A stretch of 64,000 nt of DNA, from assembly GCF_900100385.1 (NCBI RefSeq), contig NZ_FNFC01000016.1:1-64000 (forward strand), written 5' to 3'. The translations under genes were made by a program, and so were the position numbers. A model generated the notes under the pieces. The model was not told the origin of the DNA and did not search any database. It was given only the letters and a program-made list of their open reading frames with translations. Source of the stretch: Halovenus aranensis. Its GTDB lineage: Archaea > Halobacteriota > Halobacteria > Halobacteriales > Haloarculaceae. Below, one piece after another: positions 60,118 through 64,000 of the stretch (its first letter is position 1; each line of letters opens with the position of its first letter).

Positions 60118-61554
60118 CTATCGGCCCGAATCATCTTGTCCGGTTCGTAACCTACAGATTTCCTCGGTTATATTGTCGATGGCATTGGAACGGAATAGAT
60201 ACTCACTGCGTTCGAACTGAGTGGCGCCGCCCTCTCCGAGTTCCTTCTCCAGGTCGTCGACGGACGAGACGACGGTTGCAAACTCTTTTTCGACGAGGTA
60301 CTCCATCACTTCGAGACCAGCCAGATCCACAAGATAAGTATCGAGACCGAACTGCAATCCCTCGTAGATAGCCGTCGAGTATACGCCGACCTGTACGGTA
60401 GAGCTAGCGAATAGGTCGTATAGAGGGCGAGAGTTGTCACTCACAACGGTTATATCAGAATCAGCCAACCAGGGATACTTCCGTTCCCAATGGTTGTTCT
60501 CGGCAGGATGAGGTTTGTAAACAATGTCGAAGCCAATCTCCCGCTCGCTTAGCTCAGCAGCGAACTTAGACAGCTCGGGCCCGATGGTTGGTTGTGAAAT
60601 AAATATAATCTGGGAATTCTCTGTAACATCAGTGTACTGTTGACTCTCAGATTCGAGGTATGGGTAACCCACGGGATAAATATGGTCTCGGTCGATTGGA
60701 TAGCTTACACACTCATCCCAGTACTCGCCAAACGTGAGAAGATAGTCCGGAAAGAGCGTTTTCTGGCTGTCTCCAGGATAATGGTATCCAGGATGGTATT
60801 CGTGGATGACACCGTGTTGTAACTCAGCAACCGGAACATTATTTTGCTTGCATGCCCAGATAAAGGATTCTTTGCCGTACGAACACGAGAGTAGTGCAAG
60901 TTCTGGATTGGTCCGCCTAATCAGGATATCGAACAGGGGCTTTCTGATCTTTGCTTTGATGACTCTCCGCTTGGCTAGATTCTTAATATCCGGCGATACG
61001 CCGAACGTATCTGTAATAGTAGTCTCTATGTCAGCAATCAACTCGTAGTCTTCATTCGAAAAGTCCGCATCGACGAGACCAAGTTTCTCACAGATGACAC
61101 CAGAGTATTGGATGAAGTCGATGTACTTGAGATTGTCAGTCCTGGGCGGGGTTCTGTGTGTGTTCTGGTATGGCTTCTCGACGTGAAGATAATCGAGGTT
61201 CGTTTCCTCATAGAGAGGGTCAAAGTAGATGTCCCACCAGTATCCATTGTCCTGCTGCTTCCGTCGCGACGAACCGTAGCTGAGGACGGTACAGTCGCCG
61301 AAGAAGGGATTCCGGAGAACGATGTTCCGGCCCCAGAGGTAGCCGCCCTTAAGCGACGTCTGTACGCCGCCTTCGGTACTGGACTCTGAATCGCCCGATG
61401 AACTGACAACCTGGAATAATTTCCGGTGTGTCGGAGCACGGATGTAATCCCAGACGGGAACGTCATCAACGACCCAGTCAGACAGATCCAGACGAGTTTC
61501 GAGGTCGAACAGAAACTCACTCACGTCGTCGTATCTCACGTCCGCTTCGGACAT
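60118..61554 (-). CDS. Capsule-type glycosyltransferase-like protein (GT-B fold)
   Basis: 478 residues, soluble. The C-terminal half has VAELQHGVIHEYHPGYHYPG, a conserved loop of capsule and polysialyltransferase-like proteins, then FPDYLLTFGEYWDE, IIFISQPTIG and DIVYKPHPAEN followed by ITVVSDNSRPLYDLFASS. These match the GT-B enzymes that add sialic-like or other sugars to capsule chains. The ATG at 61554 is preferred over a longer open frame to 61680. The codon use is AT-richer than the left half of the window. Confidence 0.8.
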   Translation of the reverse strand: MSEADVRYDDVSEFLFDLETRLDLSDWVVDDVPVWDYIRAPTHRKLFQVVSSSGDSESSTEGGVQTSLKGGYLWGRNIVLRNPFFGDCTVLSYGSSRRKQQDNGYWWDIYFDPLYEETNLDYLHVEKPYQNTHRTPPRTDNLKYIDFIQYSGVICEKLGLVDADFSNEDYELIADIETTITDTFGVSPDIKNLAKRRVIKAKIRKPLFDILIRRTNPELALLSCSYGKESFIWACKQNNVPVAELQHGVIHEYHPGYHYPGDSQKTLFPDYLLTFGEYWDECVSYPIDRDHIYPVGYPYLESESQQYTDVTENSQIIFISQPTIGPELSKFAAELSEREIGFDIVYKPHPAENNHWERKYPWLADSDITVVSDNSRPLYDLFASSTVQVGVYSTAIYEGLQFGLDTYLVDLAGLEVMEYLVEKEFATVVSSVDDLEKELGEGGATQFERSEYLFRSNAIDNITEEICRLRTGQDDSGR

Positions 61555-61646
61555 CGTACGGAGAACGTCGCGGTGAGAGTACAAAATAAGTGGTCGTTTC
61601 GTCCGGAGTGTACACGATTTTACGTCCACGACGCGGATGGGGACAT

Positions 61647-62231
61647 ATGCAAAACGCCATTGTCGGGACCAACTGTACAATAGACGAGGGCGTCACGCTC
61701 GGCTACGAGTACGACCCCGAAAGCGAGCCCGCCAAGCTCGGCGACGACGTGACGCTCCGTGCTGGTGCCACGATTTACACCGACGTCACCCTCAACGACG
61801 GTGTCCAGACGGGCCACGACGTGCTCGTCCGCGAGCAGACGGAAATCGGGGCGGGGACGGTCATCGGGACGAAGACCGTCATCGACGGATACACCGACAT
61901 CGGCGAACACGTGAGCCTCCAGACGGGTGTGTACGTGCCATCAGAGACCACCATCGAAGACGAAGTCTTTGTCGGTCCGAACGCAGTGCTGACGAACGAC
62001 CCCTATCCTGTCCGACAGGACACTGATCTGGAGGGCCCCACAGTGAAGAAATCAGCCACCATCGGTGCCAACGCAACCGTCAACCCCGGCGTCACCGTCG
62101 GTAAACGGGCGTTCATCGCCTCTGGTGCGGTCGTTACCGAGGACGTACCACCCAACACACTGGCCGTCGGCGTACCAGCAGAGTTTAAACCGCTCCCGGA
62201 AAAACTACAGGGCAAGAACGACCTCCGATGA
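61647..62231 (+). CDS. Hexapeptide-repeat acyltransferase
   Basis: 194 residues formed by left-handed parallel beta-helix hexapeptide repeats (GTNCTIDEGVTLGY, DGVQTGHDVLVREQTEIGAG, ATIGANATVNPGVTVGKRA, and GAVVTEDVPPNTLAVGVPA at the end). It likely acetylates an amino sugar nucleotide using acetyl-CoA. Its neighbours, an aminotransferase and a Gfo/Idh oxidoreductase, make the trio of the WlbB/WbpD type, which makes UDP-2,3-diacetamido uronic acids. The ATG at 61647 suits the repeat start. Confidence 0.88.
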   Translation: MQNAIVGTNCTIDEGVTLGYEYDPESEPAKLGDDVTLRAGATIYTDVTLNDGVQTGHDVLVREQTEIGAGTVIGTKTVIDGYTDIGEHVSLQTGVYVPSETTIEDEVFVGPNAVLTNDPYPVRQDTDLEGPTVKKSATIGANATVNPGVTVGKRAFIASGAVVTEDVPPNTLAVGVPAEFKPLPEKLQGKNDLR

Positions 62232-63319
62232 TTCCGATTGCGAACCCACAGATAGAAACAGCGGAACACGAAGCAGTTGCCGACGTGCTCGACTCGGGAA
62301 TGCTGGCCGACGGCCCGGAGGTCCGCGCCTTCGAGGAGGAGTTCGCCGACCTCTGTGGCGTCGACCACGCGGTCGCCACCGGGAACGGGACGATGGCGCT
62401 GCACGCGGCGCTCGAAGCGCTCGGTCTCGGCGAGGGTGACAGGGTGCTGACGACGCCGTTCTCGTTCATATCCAGCGCCAACGCGATCCAACTCGTGGGC
62501 GCGGAGCCGGTCTTCGCCGACGTGCACCCGCACACGTACAACCTGGACCCCGACTCGGTCCGCGAGGTGCTGGAAACCGAGCGCGTCGACGCGGTTCTCG
62601 TGGTCCACCTCTACGGGCTGCCGGCGGACCTCGACGCGCTGGTCGACATCGCCGACGACCACGACGTCCCCCTCGTCGAGGACGCCGCACAGGCCCACGG
62701 CGCGACCGGCGACGGCGAGCGCGTGGGCGCGATCGGTGACGTCGGCTGTTTCTCCTTCTACCCGACGAAGAACATGACCACCGGCGAGGGCGGGATGATC
62801 ACCACCGACGACAAGGAGATAGCGAAGCGGGCAGCCTCGTTCGCCAACCACGGCCGCTCCCAGGAAGGGGGGAGCTACGAGCACGTTCGCCTCGGACACA
62901 ACTTCCGGATGAACAGCATCGCGGCCGCGCTAGGGCGGGTACAACTCGAACGGTTGTCGGAGTTCAACGAGCGCCGTCGGGAGAACGCGGCGGCGTTGAC
63001 CGACGGGCTCGAATCAACCTCGGTCACGACCCCGGTCGAACCCGAGGGGCGGACCCACGTCTACCACCAGTACACGATTCGCTACGAGGACCGCGACGGG
63101 CTACAGGAACACCTCAAAGAGCACGGCGTCGGGAGCGGCGTGTACTACCCGATCTGTATCCACGAGCAGCCCGCCTACGACCACGTCAGCGACGACGCAC
63201 CGGTCGCCGAGCGGGTCAGCCGGGAGGTGCTCTCGCTGCCGGTCCACCCGAACGTCGACGAGGACGACATCGAGACCATCGTCGACGCGGTCCGGTCGTA
63301 CACGGAGGGCGAGCGATGA
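62228..63319 (+). CDS. DegT/DnrJ/EryC1-family sugar aminotransferase
   Basis: 363 residues. It is PLP-dependent. The motifs are IPIANPQIETAEHEAVADVLDSG, ATGNGTMALHAALEALGL, VEDAAQAHGATGDGERVG, and FSFYPTKNMTTGEGGMI, where the lysine binds PLP. Members of this type (WbpE/WlbC) aminate the 3-keto sugar made by the oxidoreductase. It overlaps both neighbours by ATGA junctions. Confidence 0.93.
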   Translation: MIPIANPQIETAEHEAVADVLDSGMLADGPEVRAFEEEFADLCGVDHAVATGNGTMALHAALEALGLGEGDRVLTTPFSFISSANAIQLVGAEPVFADVHPHTYNLDPDSVREVLETERVDAVLVVHLYGLPADLDALVDIADDHDVPLVEDAAQAHGATGDGERVGAIGDVGCFSFYPTKNMTTGEGGMITTDDKEIAKRAASFANHGRSQEGGSYEHVRLGHNFRMNSIAAALGRVQLERLSEFNERRRENAAALTDGLESTSVTTPVEPEGRTHVYHQYTIRYEDRDGLQEHLKEHGVGSGVYYPICIHEQPAYDHVSDDAPVAERVSREVLSLPVHPNVDEDDIETIVDAVRSYTEGER

Positions 63320-64000
63320 CGAACGTCGGCGTCATCGGCGTCGGGAGCATGGGGAGCAACCACGCCCGGGTCTACAGCACGCTACCCGAGGTTGACCTCG
63401 TCGGCGTCGCGGACGCGGACGAGGAGCGCGCCGCCGAAGTCGCCGAACGGTACGAAACCACAGCGCTTGACCGGAGATCCCTCATCGAGCGGGCCGACGC
63501 GGTGTCTATCGTCGTCCCCACCCGGTTTCACTACGAGATAGCCCGCGAATGTATCGAGGCCGGGGTGGACGTGCTCGTCGAGAAGCCGTTCGTCGACGAC
63601 CCCGAGCGCGGCGAGGAACTCGTCGAACTGGCCGAGCGCGAGGGCGTCGTGGTCCAGGTCGGCCACATCGAACGGTTCAACCCCGCCGTCCTCGCGCTGG
63701 AGGACGTACTCGCGGACAAGGAAGTACTCGCCTACGAGGTTCGCCGCCTCGGTCCGGACCCCGGTCGGGACATCCAGGACTCGATCGTGACCGACCTGAT
63801 GATTCACGACATCGACATCGTCCGGACGCTCGCGGGTGAAGCGCCCGCGAGCATCGACGGAGTCGGTCGGTCCGATGGGAAACACGCGACGGCGACGCTG
63901 ACGTTTCCCGACGGGTCGATGGCGACGCTGACGGCGAGCCGGGTCACCCAGCGGAAGATTCGGGAGCTCGGCATCGCGACCGACGAGGGGTACGTGAGCG
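63316..64000 (+). CDS. Gfo/Idh/MocA-family oxidoreductase, cut by the window edge
   Basis: 228 residues are visible before the right edge. The N-terminal Rossmann motif is VGVIGVGSMGSNHARVY, then VPTRFHYEIARECIEAGVDVLVEKPF (catalytic Lys in EKP) and LMIHDIDIVRTLAG. Homologues of the WbpB/WlbA kind oxidise UDP-N-acetylglucuronate at carbon 3 before amination. It is co-translated with the aminotransferase through ATGA. Confidence 0.9.
   Translation, partial: MTNVGVIGVGSMGSNHARVYSTLPEVDLVGVADADEERAAEVAERYETTALDRRSLIERADAVSIVVPTRFHYEIARECIEAGVDVLVEKPFVDDPERGEELVELAEREGVVVQVGHIERFNPAVLALEDVLADKEVLAYEVRRLGPDPGRDIQDSIVTDLMIHDIDIVRTLAGEAPASIDGVGRSDGKHATATLTFPDGSMATLTASRVTQRKIRELGIATDEGYVS

Noticed and set aside
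1-64000. CRISPR array, rRNA or tRNA genes
   Set aside because: I saw no regularly spaced repeats with unique spacers and no rRNA-like conserved stretches. A covariance-model search would settle tRNAs.

Overview
The window is chromosomal DNA of a halophilic archaeon (class Halobacteria). Proteins are strongly acidic, coding DNA is GC-rich, many genes have a TATA-like box A about 25-30 bases before the start codon with no leader, and the gene content is typical: RadA, aIF5A, archaeal SecF-SecD, HMG-CoA reductase, pantoate kinase with phosphopantothenate synthetase, halocyanin, and several small families known mainly from haloarchaea. I cannot fix the genus. I saw no rRNA, tRNA or CRISPR array. 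No gene-free stretch exceeds about 230 bases.

Layout. Bases 1-227 are the start of an IS4-type transposase running off the left edge. 433-10340 is mostly plus-strand housekeeping: cold-shock protein, hemA, pterin dehydratase, a DUF3179 lipoprotein with a membrane partner, HAD phosphatase, Hsp20, UbiB-like kinase, aIF5A overlapping an agmatinase-family enzyme, and an acidic zinc-ribbon protein. 10437-17289 holds an XPD/DinG-like helicase, HMG-CoA reductase, DUF5787 and an overlapping SDR reductase/aldehyde dehydrogenase pair. 17400-23032 is a type IV pilus-like motor (coiled-coil protein, ATPase, membrane platform) plus two small genes. 23119-28684 carries a membrane DHH phosphoesterase, radA, an HxlR regulator facing a DoxX protein, and two CoA-biosynthesis genes flanking an antisense cold-shock gene.

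28685-38594 is membrane and redox biology: a HAMP transducer lacking the usual CheA-contacting tip, a HerA-like ATPase, a membrane-bound ArsR-type regulator, a halocyanin with glutamine at the axial copper-ligand position, a ferredoxin/NrfD/small membrane protein operon with no molybdopterin subunit nearby, and an Mrp/NBP35 ATPase. 38646-51425 contains fumarase, a nitronate monooxygenase-like enzyme, small regulators with palindromic promoter elements, a YgfZ-type protein, a PfkB kinase with an altered catalytic motif, a membrane protein whose C-terminal 165 residues are unbroken four-residue repeats, an amidohydrolase, a macro-domain protein and secF-secD.

From 51465 to the right edge lies a surface-polysaccharide or glycosylation island, partly AT-richer than its surroundings. 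It opens with an epimerase gene carrying three single-base deletions. It continues with a Wzx-type flippase, NeuB, and a fused NeuA-PseG protein (nonulosonic, sialic-like acid synthesis), two alkaline-phosphatase-superfamily paralogues, a beta-propeller protein, a capsule-type glycosyltransferase, and an acyltransferase/aminotransferase/dehydrogenase trio resembling the pathway to diacetamido uronic acids. The likely joint product is a charged surface glycan. The strongest leads for undescribed biology are the tetrad-repeat membrane protein, the tip-less transducer, and the glycan island with its fused enzyme and paired phosphatase-fold proteins.
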